Assembly: GCA_965198495.1 (NCBI GenBank)
Contig: CBDAPL010000001.1
Coordinates: 2,542,001 to 2,606,000, forward strand
Source: RH-AL1 sp965198495
GTDB lineage: Bacteria > Pseudomonadota > Alphaproteobacteria > Rhizobiales > Beijerinckiaceae
Reading direction: 5' to 3'
Length of the DNA stretch: 64,000 nucleotides
In this document: positions 9,777 to 17,783 of the stretch, piece by piece
Layout of the letters: every line of letters begins with the position of its first letter
How positions within the stretch are numbered: position 1 is the first letter of the stretch
The notes under the pieces: generated by a model
What the model saw: the letters and a program-made list of their open reading frames with translations, nothing else
Told to the model about the DNA's origin: nothing
Databases searched by the model: none
Program-made: the position numbers and the translations under genes

Positions 9777-10151
9777 ATGAGCGAAGACGATCACATCAAG
9801 TCTCGCATCCTGATTGTCGAGGATGAACCATTCATCGCCCTGACTCTGGAAGACATGTTGGATGAACTCGGATTTGCGCTCGCCGGTACAGTCTCGCAGG
9901 TGAGCGAGGCTCTCGATCTTATCGCCCGCGAGCCGATCGATTGCGCGTTGCTCGATGTGAACCTCGGTTCAGACAAAATCGATCCCGTCGCGGACCTGCT
10001 CGCGGCGCGCAAATGTCCTTTCATCTTCACCACGGGTTATGGCCGCTCGGGTATCCCCCATGCTCACGCCGATCGACCGGTTCTGCAAAAACCTTTTCGA
10101 ATGGATGATTTGGCGAACGTCCTCAAGACAACTTTGGCGCTGAACTCGTAG
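9777..10151 (+). CDS. Single-domain response regulator (CheY-like)
   Basis: A stand-alone receiver domain of 124 residues with no output domain. The acidic pocket is E15-D16-E17, the phospho-acceptor is D60 (CALLDVNL), the switch threonines are T85/T86 (FIFTTGYG) and the conserved lysine is K105 (LQKPF). ATG at 9777 gives the normal N-terminus; a longer version is possible. No histidine kinase lies nearby, so its partner is unknown. In alphaproteobacteria such orphan receivers often act as phosphate sinks or feed stress and motility pathways. A tandem duplication covers its stop codon. Confidence 0.88.
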   Translation: MSEDDHIKSRILIVEDEPFIALTLEDMLDELGFALAGTVSQVSEALDLIAREPIDCALLDVNLGSDKIDPVADLLAARKCPFIFTTGYGRSGIPHAHADRPVLQKPFRMDDLANVLKTTLALNS

Positions 10152-10190
10152 CGAACCATCTGACCGCCTCGTAGCGAACCATCTGACCGC
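10146..10190. repeat. Perfect 22-bp tandem duplication across a stop codon
   Basis: The 22-mer beginning TCGTAGCGAACCATC occurs at 10146-10167 and again at 10169-10190 with a period of 23. The first copy contains the last serine codon and TAG stop of the receiver gene. The second copy is out of frame with the gene and lies in the downstream gap. Confidence 0.9.
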
Positions 10191-10224
10191 GCGGCGTGGC
10201 TTACTTCATACGGCGCGCCCCGCC

Positions 10225-11085
10225 TCAGTCCGTGGGCGTTTCCACCGAAAGGTCGGGACGATCTTCCGCACCGCTCGCCGGCGCGGATCTTCTCGGATCA
10301 AGCACGGGGAACAGCAGCAGACCGGCAAGGAATCCACCGATATGCGCTTGCCAGGCGATCGGTCCCTCGCCGATGCCGCCAAGCGCCGGTAGGTAGCCAA
10401 ACAGAAGATTGGTCGCGAACCAGAAGATCACAAAGGCCAGAGCCGCCTTTGTCGTCAGGGTTTGCCGCAGGCTGAGGGCTGGCTGACGGAACGCCTCGTT
10501 CAGAGCGGACCGATCGAAGAGACGCCCCGGTTCGTCGCTCGGCCTGAAGACGAAGCGCGTCGCCGCGCCCATGGCGCCCGACACCGCCGCCGATGCGCCC
10601 AGCACGATCTGGAAGCTCACCATGTCGGCGAAATACTGCACCATCGCGCCGGCGACGGCGGAAACAGTCATAAGGACCATGAACCGCAGGCTCGAAAAGC
10701 GGCGCGCCACCGCGCTGCCAAAAGCCACCAGCCAGACGCAATTGAAGCCAACGTGCGCCCAGCTGCCGTGGAGGAACGCGTAGGTCAGCAAAGTCCACCA
10801 GCGCGCCTGCCCATCCCCGATGAGGAAGTTGATCTGCGCGGTGACGACGGGGTCGCGATCGGCGATCGCGTTATAGGCTGCCGACAGGCGTGCCGGCATC
10901 AGGTGCAACGCGAGCGTGAGACGCGCCGGGACGAAGGCGAAGAGCGCGACAACCCGATTGTCCGCCTCGGTGCTGATGAGGTTTCGCGCCGCGTGGATGC
11001 CGAGCAGAACAAGGCAGCAGGCGAGCACGACGCCGGGCAGGTTGAAGGCCGGTTCACGCCGAGCCGTTGGCCTAGGTTCTGACAT
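10225..11085 (-). CDS. Rhomboid family intramembrane serine protease
   Basis: A polytopic inner-membrane protease of 286 residues that would cleave transmembrane substrates. The catalytic serine is in LGASAAVSGAMGA (about residue 165), where the usual GxSG appears as GASA. The catalytic histidine is in AHIGGFLAGLLLF near residue 250. The upstream HGSWAHVGFNCVWL matches the family's conserved H-x-x-x-H-x-x-x-N stretch. ATG at 11085 is chosen because it follows the prfB stop by 10 nt and has an AGCAGG-type ribosome site; a longer start would lie inside prfB. Substrates are unknown. Confidence 0.88.
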   Translation of the reverse strand: MSEPRPTARREPAFNLPGVVLACCLVLLGIHAARNLISTEADNRVVALFAFVPARLTLALHLMPARLSAAYNAIADRDPVVTAQINFLIGDGQARWWTLLTYAFLHGSWAHVGFNCVWLVAFGSAVARRFSSLRFMVLMTVSAVAGAMVQYFADMVSFQIVLGASAAVSGAMGAATRFVFRPSDEPGRLFDRSALNEAFRQPALSLRQTLTTKAALAFVIFWFATNLLFGYLPALGGIGEGPIAWQAHIGGFLAGLLLFPVLDPRRSAPASGAEDRPDLSVETPTD

Positions 11086-11095
11086 GCTCGCCCTG

Positions 11096-12236
11096 CTAGT
11101 CGACATCCTCGACTGCGTCAGGCCCGCCGCCATACACTCTCTGCGCCAGGGCCGCTTCCATGAAGCTGTCGAGCTCGCCGTCGAGGACCTCGTCGGGAGT
11201 GCCCGAGGTATGACCGGTGCGAAGGTCTTTCACAAGCTGGTAGGGCTGCAGGACGTAGGAGCGGATCTGGTGGCCCCAGCCGATCTCGGTCTTGGATGCC
11301 TCGGTCGCGCTGGCCTCGGCCTCGCGGCGCGTCATCTCCGCCTCATAGAGCCGCGCGCGCAGCATGTTCCACGCCGTCGCGCGATTCTTGTGTTGCGAGC
11401 GCTCGCCCTGGCAGGCAACGACGATGCCCGATGGAAGATGCGTGATGCGCACCGCCGAATCAGTCGTGTTGACGTGCTGGCCGCCGGCGCCCGAGGAGCG
11501 ATAGGTGTCGATACGGCAGTCGGATTCCTTGACGTCGATGTCGACCTTGTCGTCGATGACGGGGTAGACCCAGACGGAGGCGAAGCTGGTGTGCCGGCGC
11601 GCGTTGGAGTCGAACGGCGAGATGCGCACGAGCCGATGCACCCCGGACTCCACCTTGGCCCAGCCGTGCGCGTTGTGGCCCTTGACGAGTAGGGTCGCCG
11701 ACTTGATGCCGGCCTCGTCGCCCGACGTCTCCTCGATGATCTCGACCTTGAATTTATGTCGCTCGCCCCACCGCGCGTACATGCGAAACAGCATACGCGC
11801 CCAGTCGCAGGACTCCGTGCCACCAGCGCCGGAATGTACCTCGATATAGGTATCGTTGGGGTCGACCTCGCCGGAGAGAAGCGCCTCGATCTGGCGCCGT
11901 TCGGCGTCGAGCTTCAGCGCCTTCAGCTGGTCGATGCCTTCTTTCTCTGTCGCGGCATCCGCTTCCATCTCGCCAAGATCGACGAGCGTGGCGGCGTCCT
12001 CGAGGTCGCGTTCGAAACGGGCGATCGAGCCAAGACGCTCCTCGAGATCAGTGCGCTCGCGCATGATCTTCTGCGCGGCGTCGGCGTCGTTCCAGAGGGA
12101 AGGATCCTCGACCTTGGCGTTCAGTTCGGCGAGGCGGCGCGTCGATGCGTCGACGTCAAAGATGCCTCCTCAGCAGTCCCATGGACTGCTTGATGTTGTC
12201 GACAAGCGCTTCGGCTTCGGCACGCATTGGGTTCAT
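11096..12236 (-). CDS. prfB: Peptide chain release factor 2 with programmed +1 frameshift
   Basis: RF2 terminates translation at UGA and UAA. Translation starts at ATG 12236 (or 12227) and reads 26 codons to an in-frame TGA at 12158-12156. It must then slip +1 at CTT-TGA-C to enter the main frame (GAC from 12157) down to the stop at 11096, giving about 379 residues. The main frame carries the stop-recognition SPF motif (RISPFDSNAR) and the hydrolysis motif GAGGQHVNTT. A gene caller that starts at the first in-frame Met (12064) loses about 57 residues. The rhomboid gene follows closely. Confidence 0.95.
12155..12173 (-). promoter_or_regulatory. RF2 autoregulatory recoding site
   Basis: Read on the minus strand, the site is AGGAGG, then CAT, then CTTTGAC. 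A perfect internal Shine-Dalgarno hexamer (12165-12170) sits three bases before the CTT slippery codon, followed by the UGA that RF2 itself reads. This is the same architecture as the E. coli site. Low RF2 favours the +1 slip, and ample RF2 stops at codon 27. Confidence 0.95.
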
Positions 12237-12290
12237 CCACTCCTTGAAAAGCGTTGGGCTTGTGCCCGTCCGCGAACGCGGCGGGCGTCG

Positions 12291-13157
12291 CTAGTTCTTC
12301 GGCGCGACCTTGTCCTGCGTCTTCGTCTCGAAGTCGCCAGCGTCGTGGCGCTCGTGCAGCTGGGTCGAGGGTTCGCCGAAGGTTCGGTTGACCATGCGGC
12401 CGCGCTGGACGGCGGGTCGCGCGAAGATCGCGTCCGCCCAGCGCTGGACGTTGGCATAGGTCTCGACCTGGAGGAACTCGGCGGCGCTATACAGCCAACC
12501 CTTCGCCAGGCCGCCGTACCACGGGAAGACGGCGATGTCGGCGATCGTGTATTGAGTGCCGGCAAGATACTCGTTCTCCGCGAGGCGCTTGTCGAGGACA
12601 TCGAGCTGGCGCTTGGCCTCCATCGCGAAACGATCGATCGCGTACTCGATCTTGGTCGGGGCATAGGCGTAGAAATGGCCGAAGCCGCCGCCGAGATAGG
12701 GCGCGCTGCCCATCTGCCAGAACAGCCACGACAGGCACTCCGCGCGAGTCGAATCCTTGGGCAAAAAGACGTCGAACTTCTCGGCGAGGTAGAGGAGGAT
12801 CGCGCCCGACTCGAAAATGCGGGTCGGCGGCGAAGTCGAATGGTCCATCAGAGCCGGGATTTTTGAATTAGGGTTGACCGCCACGAACCCGTCGCCGAAC
12901 TGGTCGCCGTCGCCGATCTTGATGAGCCAGGCATCATATTCCGCGCCCGCGTGTCCCGCCGCGAGAAGTTCTTCCAGCATGATCGTGACTTTCACGCCGT
13001 TGGGCGTGGCCAGCGAGTAGAGCTGGAACGGATGCCGGCCGACCGGCAGCGCCTTCTCATGCGTTGGGCCGGAGACCGGTCGGTTGATGCTCGCGAAATG
13101 GCCGCCGTTCGCCTTGTCCGGGGTCCATATCTTTGGGGGAATGTAGGTGTCACTCAT
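12291..13157 (-). CDS. yghU: Glutathione-dependent disulfide-bond oxidoreductase (YghU-type GST)
   Basis: A cytoplasmic glutathione-S-transferase-fold enzyme of about 288 residues that reduces disulfides with two bound glutathiones. It aligns over its whole length with my memory of E. coli YghU: the N-terminal INRPVSGPTHEKALPVG, LYSLATPNGVKVTIMLEE, VNPNSKIPAL, ESGAILLYLAEKF and the C-terminal QLHERHDAGDFETKTQDK. ATG at 13157 is preferred over 13166 because it matches the MSDTY-type N-terminus. It stands alone between prfB and the PBP1A gene. Confidence 0.92.
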   Translation of the reverse strand: MSDTYIPPKIWTPDKANGGHFASINRPVSGPTHEKALPVGRHPFQLYSLATPNGVKVTIMLEELLAAGHAGAEYDAWLIKIGDGDQFGDGFVAVNPNSKIPALMDHSTSPPTRIFESGAILLYLAEKFDVFLPKDSTRAECLSWLFWQMGSAPYLGGGFGHFYAYAPTKIEYAIDRFAMEAKRQLDVLDKRLAENEYLAGTQYTIADIAVFPWYGGLAKGWLYSAAEFLQVETYANVQRWADAIFARPAVQRGRMVNRTFGEPSTQLHERHDAGDFETKTQDKVAPKN

Positions 13158-13217
13158 TACGGCCATCCGGGCGAAGCGAGAAGTTCGCGTTCTCCTGACA
13201 GGAAGCCGGGCCGCGGT

Positions 13218-15626
13218 CTAGTACAGGCCGCCGGTGCCCGAGCCCACGACCTGGTCGGCATCGGCGCCGGGATCGAGCTGACGCGGCGACGCTTCGCCGG
13301 GCGCGTAGCCCTCGGGAGGCGCGGTGCCGGGCTTGAACGCCTCAAGGATCGATCCCGAACCGCTCGAGCGCTGGCCGGAGCGCGCGTCGACCGAGATCAG
13401 CTTGATGCCCGGCGGCACGCGGAAGGGGATGTCGGGCTTGTTCTTGAGAGCCATCGCCATGAAATCGCGAAAGATCGGCGCTGTGTAGAGCGCGGCCTGC
13501 GCGGAATCGCCCAGCGAGCGCGGCCTATCATAGCCCATGAACACGCCGACGGTGAGATCCGGCGAGAAGCCGACGAACCACAGGTCCTTCGCGTCGTTCG
13601 TCGTGCCGGTCTTGCCGGCAAGATGCTTGTTGACGCTGCGGATCACCTGCCCCGTGCCGCGCTGGATCACGCCTTCCATGATCGAGGTGATCTGATAGGC
13701 GGTCAGCGGGTCGAGCACCTGCTCGCGCTTGTCGATGAGTTTGGGCTCCTCTTGCCCGTCCCATTTGGGCGCGTTGCAGCCTTCGCAGACACGCTCGTCG
13801 TGCTTGTAGATCGTATGGCCCCAGCGGTCCTGGATGCGGTCGATCAGCGTCGATTTGATCTTGCGGCCGCCGTTGGCCAGCATGGAATAAGCGGTCGTCA
13901 TGCGCATCAGCGTCGTCTCGCCGGAGCCGAGCGACATCGAGAGGTAGGGCGGCAGGTCGTCGTAGATGCCGAACCGCTTGGCGTACTCGACGATCAGCGG
14001 CATGCCGACGTCGCGCGCGAGGCGCACCGTCATCTGGTTGATCGAGTGTTCGACACCGTAGCGCAGCGTGTGCGGTCCGCCCGATTTGCCCTCGAAGTTC
14101 TGCGGCGTCCACATGCCGAGACCGGGCCCCTGATCGATCGAGATCGGCTCGTCGAGCACGATGGACGAGGGCGTGTAGCCGTTATCGAGCGCCGTCGCGT
14201 AGACGATCGGCTTGAACGAGGAACCCGGCTGGCGCATCGCCTGGGTAGCCCTGTTGAAGGCCGACTGGTCGAAGGAGAAGCCGCCAGCCATCGCGAACAC
14301 GCGGCCGGTATAAGGGTCCATCGCGACGATGGCGCCGCCGACCTCGGGAATCTGGCGCAGGCGGTAGTCGCCGGGCTTGCCGTCGATCGGCTCGGCGTAG
14401 ACGACGTCGCCGGGGGTCAGACCGTTGCGGCCGTTGCCGCGCGTCCAATGCATGCCCGCCTGCAGCATCGTGCCGGTGACGCGCTCGCGAGCGACACTGC
14501 CGTCCGGGTCGCGCGCGGGCTGCAGGCCTATGCGAGCATCGTTACCATTCATGTCCAGCACGACGGCGAGCTTCCAGGGCTGCACGTCGCCCAGCGCGGG
14601 CACGTCGGCCAGGGGTGGGCCCCAATCGCCGGCGGTCTCGATGTGGCGCATCGGGCCGCGGAAGCCGTGCGCCTCGTCGTAGCGCACGAGGCCATCGACC
14701 AGCGCCTTGCGGGCGATCTGCTGCATCTTCGGGTCGAGAGTGGTACGAACGGACAGGCCGCCTTCGTACAGCTTCTTCTCGCCGTAGCGCTCGCCCAGTT
14801 CGCGGCGGACTTCCTCGGCGAAGAAGCCGGCGGAATAGGTATTGGGCGAAAGCACCCGGGGCGTCACGCCGAGAGGCGAGTTCTTCGCCTTTTCTCCATC
14901 CGCCTTGGAGACGTAGCCGTTCTCGACCATGCGGTCGATCACCCAGTTTCGGCGCTCGGTGGCCTTATCGCGATGCAGGAAGGGGTGGTAGTTGTTCGGC
15001 CCCTTCGGCAAAGCGGCGAGATAAGCCACCTCGGCGACCGACAGTTCGTGCACGGACTTGCCGTAGTAGTTGAGCGCGGCCGCCGCGACCCCGTAGTTGC
15101 CGAGACCGAGATAGATCTCGTTGAGGTAGAGCTCGAGAATCTTTTCCTTCGAGTAGGCGGACTCGATGCGAAAGGAGAGCAGCGCTTCCTTGATCTTGCG
15201 GTCGAAGGATCGTTCGTTGGTCAGCAGGAAGTTCTTGGCGACCTGCTGGGTAATGGTCGAGGCACCCTGCACGTGGCGACCGCCTTGGACCATCACGAGC
15301 GCGGCACGCACGATCCCCTCGGGGTCGACGCCGTTGTGCGTGTAGAAGTTCTTGTCCTCCGCCGAGATGAAGGCTTCCTTCACCAAGGCCGGGATTGCGG
15401 AGGACGGCAGATAGAGGCGTCGCTCGCGGGAATATTCGGCGAGCACCGAGCCGTCGCCGGCGTGGACGCGCGTCATCACCGGCGGCTCGTAGTTCTTCAA
15501 CTGGGTGTAGTCTGGAAGGTCCTTCTCGTACTTCCAGATGACCAGGGTGGCGGCGACCGCGGCGACGACGAAGACGATCGTGCCGGTCGCGAAGATCAAG
15601 CCGAAGAACCGGGCAATCAGACGCAT
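13218..15626 (-). CDS. mrcA: Penicillin-binding protein 1A (bifunctional class A PBP)
   Basis: A membrane-anchored peptidoglycan synthase of about 802 residues. One N-terminal helix is followed by the glycosyltransferase-51 domain (EDKNFYTHNGVDPEG, GASTITQQVAKN). A PBP1A-specific OB-like insert follows. The transpeptidase domain has the catalytic Ser-x-x-Lys in GSSFKPIVYATAL, SxN in SINQM and the KTGTT box. The start at 15626 is preferred because it begins just before the anchor helix; 15665 is also open. Neighbouring the amidase gene on the same strand, it forms a small cell-wall pair. Confidence 0.94.
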   Translation of the reverse strand: MRLIARFFGLIFATGTIVFVVAAVAATLVIWKYEKDLPDYTQLKNYEPPVMTRVHAGDGSVLAEYSRERRLYLPSSAIPALVKEAFISAEDKNFYTHNGVDPEGIVRAALVMVQGGRHVQGASTITQQVAKNFLLTNERSFDRKIKEALLSFRIESAYSKEKILELYLNEIYLGLGNYGVAAAALNYYGKSVHELSVAEVAYLAALPKGPNNYHPFLHRDKATERRNWVIDRMVENGYVSKADGEKAKNSPLGVTPRVLSPNTYSAGFFAEEVRRELGERYGEKKLYEGGLSVRTTLDPKMQQIARKALVDGLVRYDEAHGFRGPMRHIETAGDWGPPLADVPALGDVQPWKLAVVLDMNGNDARIGLQPARDPDGSVARERVTGTMLQAGMHWTRGNGRNGLTPGDVVYAEPIDGKPGDYRLRQIPEVGGAIVAMDPYTGRVFAMAGGFSFDQSAFNRATQAMRQPGSSFKPIVYATALDNGYTPSSIVLDEPISIDQGPGLGMWTPQNFEGKSGGPHTLRYGVEHSINQMTVRLARDVGMPLIVEYAKRFGIYDDLPPYLSMSLGSGETTLMRMTTAYSMLANGGRKIKSTLIDRIQDRWGHTIYKHDERVCEGCNAPKWDGQEEPKLIDKREQVLDPLTAYQITSIMEGVIQRGTGQVIRSVNKHLAGKTGTTNDAKDLWFVGFSPDLTVGVFMGYDRPRSLGDSAQAALYTAPIFRDFMAMALKNKPDIPFRVPPGIKLISVDARSGQRSSGSGSILEAFKPGTAPPEGYAPGEASPRQLDPGADADQVVGSGTGGLY

Positions 15627-15841
15627 GCTTCGCAGGCCTTTCGGGCGGCCGGATCGTGCCGCCACGCGTCACATCCTGGCGGACTTTGGCGCCGCACTGT
15701 CGTCGCGGGATGGTGAGGCGTTTTTGTGTTCCCGATGGGATTTATGGTCGTTTGCGTCCGTCATATCGGAGCGCCGTCCGCTTTGCGCCGGCGTGTGTCC
15801 GCGTCGCCGGCGACAGCACCGAAGGTTCGAGTTCGGCCCGT

Positions 15842-17176
15842 CTACTTCCGCACGCCGCTCAGATCCGCCGTCATTCGCGGCAGCGGCATCGCGACGCCCG
15901 CGGCGGCTTTGCCCGCGCCGTTGCGGTCGGAGAAATAGTCTCCGATCGCCTCGGCCATTCGGCTCGTCGCCTTGTCGCGCCAGTCCTCGGAGGTGAGAGA
16001 AGCCGAATCGGCTTGGCTCGAGAGGTAGCCGAGTTCGAGCAGCACGGAGGGCACGTCCGGCGCCTTCAGCACGACGAACCCAGCGGCGCGCTGCGGGTTC
16101 TTGTTCAGGCGGCCGGCAACCTTCCAGTAGTTGACGAGCGTGCGCGCGAAGACGTGGCTGTAGGCGCGTGTCTCCTGACGGGTAAGATCGAAGAGGATGT
16201 CGTTGACATCCGCCACATCGGTATGGCCGTCGACGCCGCTCGCGGCATCGGCGTCGTTTTCTTTCGCGGCGACCTTCGCGGCGTACGCGTCGGACGCCTT
16301 GTCCGAAACAGTGTAGACGGTCGCGCCGCTCACGTCCGCAGTCTCGGGCAGCGTATCGGCATGAATCGAGATCATCAAAGCGGCATTGGCGCCGCGCGCG
16401 ATCCGCACCCGCTCGCTCAAGGGGATGAACACGTCGCTCGCGCGCGTCATCACGACGTTGAAGCCGCCAGTCGCTTCGAGCTTCGACGCGAGCATCTTGG
16501 CGAAGGATAGCGCGACCTCCTTCTCGATCACCCCGTTGACGATGGCGCCAGTATCCGGGCCGCCGTGGCCGGGATCGAGGACGATGGTCGCCTTGCCGGG
16601 TGCGACCAGAGGCTTTGGCGCGAAGCCGGCGACGACCGGGTTCGCCTGGACACGCGCCGCCGCGCGGAAGCTCGCCCGATCCGTCCTGGCGAGTTCGATC
16701 GTCAGCCGAGACCGGTCGCCGACTTTATGGACCGTGGCGACCACGCGTGCGGGGGCGCCGAGGTCGATGACGATGCGGGAGCGACCCGGCGAAAGCAGGC
16801 CGAATCGGTAGGAGGTCACGAGACCCTGCTTCTTGGCACGGCCCCGGCGATCGGTGGCGGGGCGACCGACCGACGGATCGTCGACGAAATCAACCTGCGG
16901 CAGATCGATGATGACGCGGTCGGGATCGGGCAGGACGAAGGCCGTCGCGTCAATGCCGTTCGACAGATCGAAGCTGAGTTTAGCGCCATCCGCGCTGGCT
17001 TCGAGGTGGGCGGCGCTCGCCCTGGCTGTCGATGGACGCGCCGCCGCCGCCACCGCGCGTACGCCGATCAAGCCCTGCGCTCGCGCAGCGGCACCGCAGG
17101 CTGGAAGGAGTAACGCGATCATCAGGGCGACAGCCGCACGCCGAAGCGCCCGTCGATTGTCCCGGTCGTCGCTCAT
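15842..17176 (-). CDS. amiC: N-acetylmuramoyl-L-alanine amidase with AMIN domain (AmiC-like)
   Basis: A periplasmic zinc amidase of 444 residues that cleaves the stem peptide from glycan strands at septation. A signal peptide ends near residue 33. The AMIN septal-targeting domain spans about 55-165, and the Amidase_3 domain about 205-430. Zinc and catalytic positions are visible in LDPGHGGPDTGA, NGVIEKEVALSF, ISIHADTLP and LLELGYLSSQ. It lies upstream of PBP1A on the same strand, with a 215-nt gap that includes a possible promoter. The gene symbol is by family; AmiB/AmiC naming is not resolved. Confidence 0.92.
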   Translation of the reverse strand: MSDDRDNRRALRRAAVALMIALLLPACGAAARAQGLIGVRAVAAAARPSTARASAAHLEASADGAKLSFDLSNGIDATAFVLPDPDRVIIDLPQVDFVDDPSVGRPATDRRGRAKKQGLVTSYRFGLLSPGRSRIVIDLGAPARVVATVHKVGDRSRLTIELARTDRASFRAAARVQANPVVAGFAPKPLVAPGKATIVLDPGHGGPDTGAIVNGVIEKEVALSFAKMLASKLEATGGFNVVMTRASDVFIPLSERVRIARGANAALMISIHADTLPETADVSGATVYTVSDKASDAYAAKVAAKENDADAASGVDGHTDVADVNDILFDLTRQETRAYSHVFARTLVNYWKVAGRLNKNPQRAAGFVVLKAPDVPSVLLELGYLSSQADSASLTSEDWRDKATSRMAEAIGDYFSDRNGAGKAAAGVAMPLPRMTADLSGVRK

Positions 17177-17783
17177 AGGCTATCCCGCTTTGCCGGACGC
17201 CGGAGAAGCATCGAGGAGATCCGGCGCGTTGAAGTCTATGGTTTTAACGCGCACGGGTTAACAGTCGATAAGCGCCACAAAGCGTCACGGATCGGGGCTG
17301 TGGCTCATCTGTCACAGAGCCGCTTGCAAAAGCCTGTGTCGTTCCGTATGAACAAAATGTGTTTGGTTTTGGCGAAGACAGCCTCGGTTGTCCGGTTCGA
17401 GCCTTCCGGAGCCGAGATCATCGATCTTGCTTCAGACGCGCGCGAACCGAATCGTCAACGGCGTACCGCCGCGTACCTGACCCCTCCGGCGCCCTTCGGC
17501 ACCGCGTATAGGTTTTATAGGGACATGATCTGTCCAGAACTTGGGTCGTCGATCGAGGGAGCCGCGTTCGCTCATGTGCGACGCGCTGCCGGCGTTCCGC
17601 CGTTCCCTCGTTCGCGCACCGGCTCGTTCAAACACGGTCGTGGCGCCTCGCCGACCCCGCTTCGCGACATTCCACCGACAGCCAAGCCGCGTCTTGCGGC
17701 ACGGCGCTCCCCTTTCCTCTATCCGAGCGTCGCCTCGGCCGTGCCTTGTCGCGTCGGCCGGCCCGCGCTCCCACGAGTTTTTC
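17177..17783. promoter_or_regulatory. 607-bp gap: amidase promoter and long rne leader
   Basis: This stretch separates the divergent amidase and RNase E genes. No conserved protein is recognisable; the open frame across it is an out-of-frame run into rne. RNase E genes usually carry a long 5' UTR that RNase E itself cleaves, and that is the likely role of the right half. A loose dyad (TGTGG...TCACA, 17299-17316) is present but has the wrong spacing for a CRP site. Confidence 0.45.

Noticed and set aside
12951..15716. Very long plus-strand open frame opposite PBP1A
   Set aside because: It is an antisense artefact of GC-rich codon use; the minus strand carries an unambiguous class A PBP.
17299..17316. 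CRP-like dyad TGTGG...TCACA
   Set aside because: The spacer is 8, not 6, and the left half-site is degenerate.
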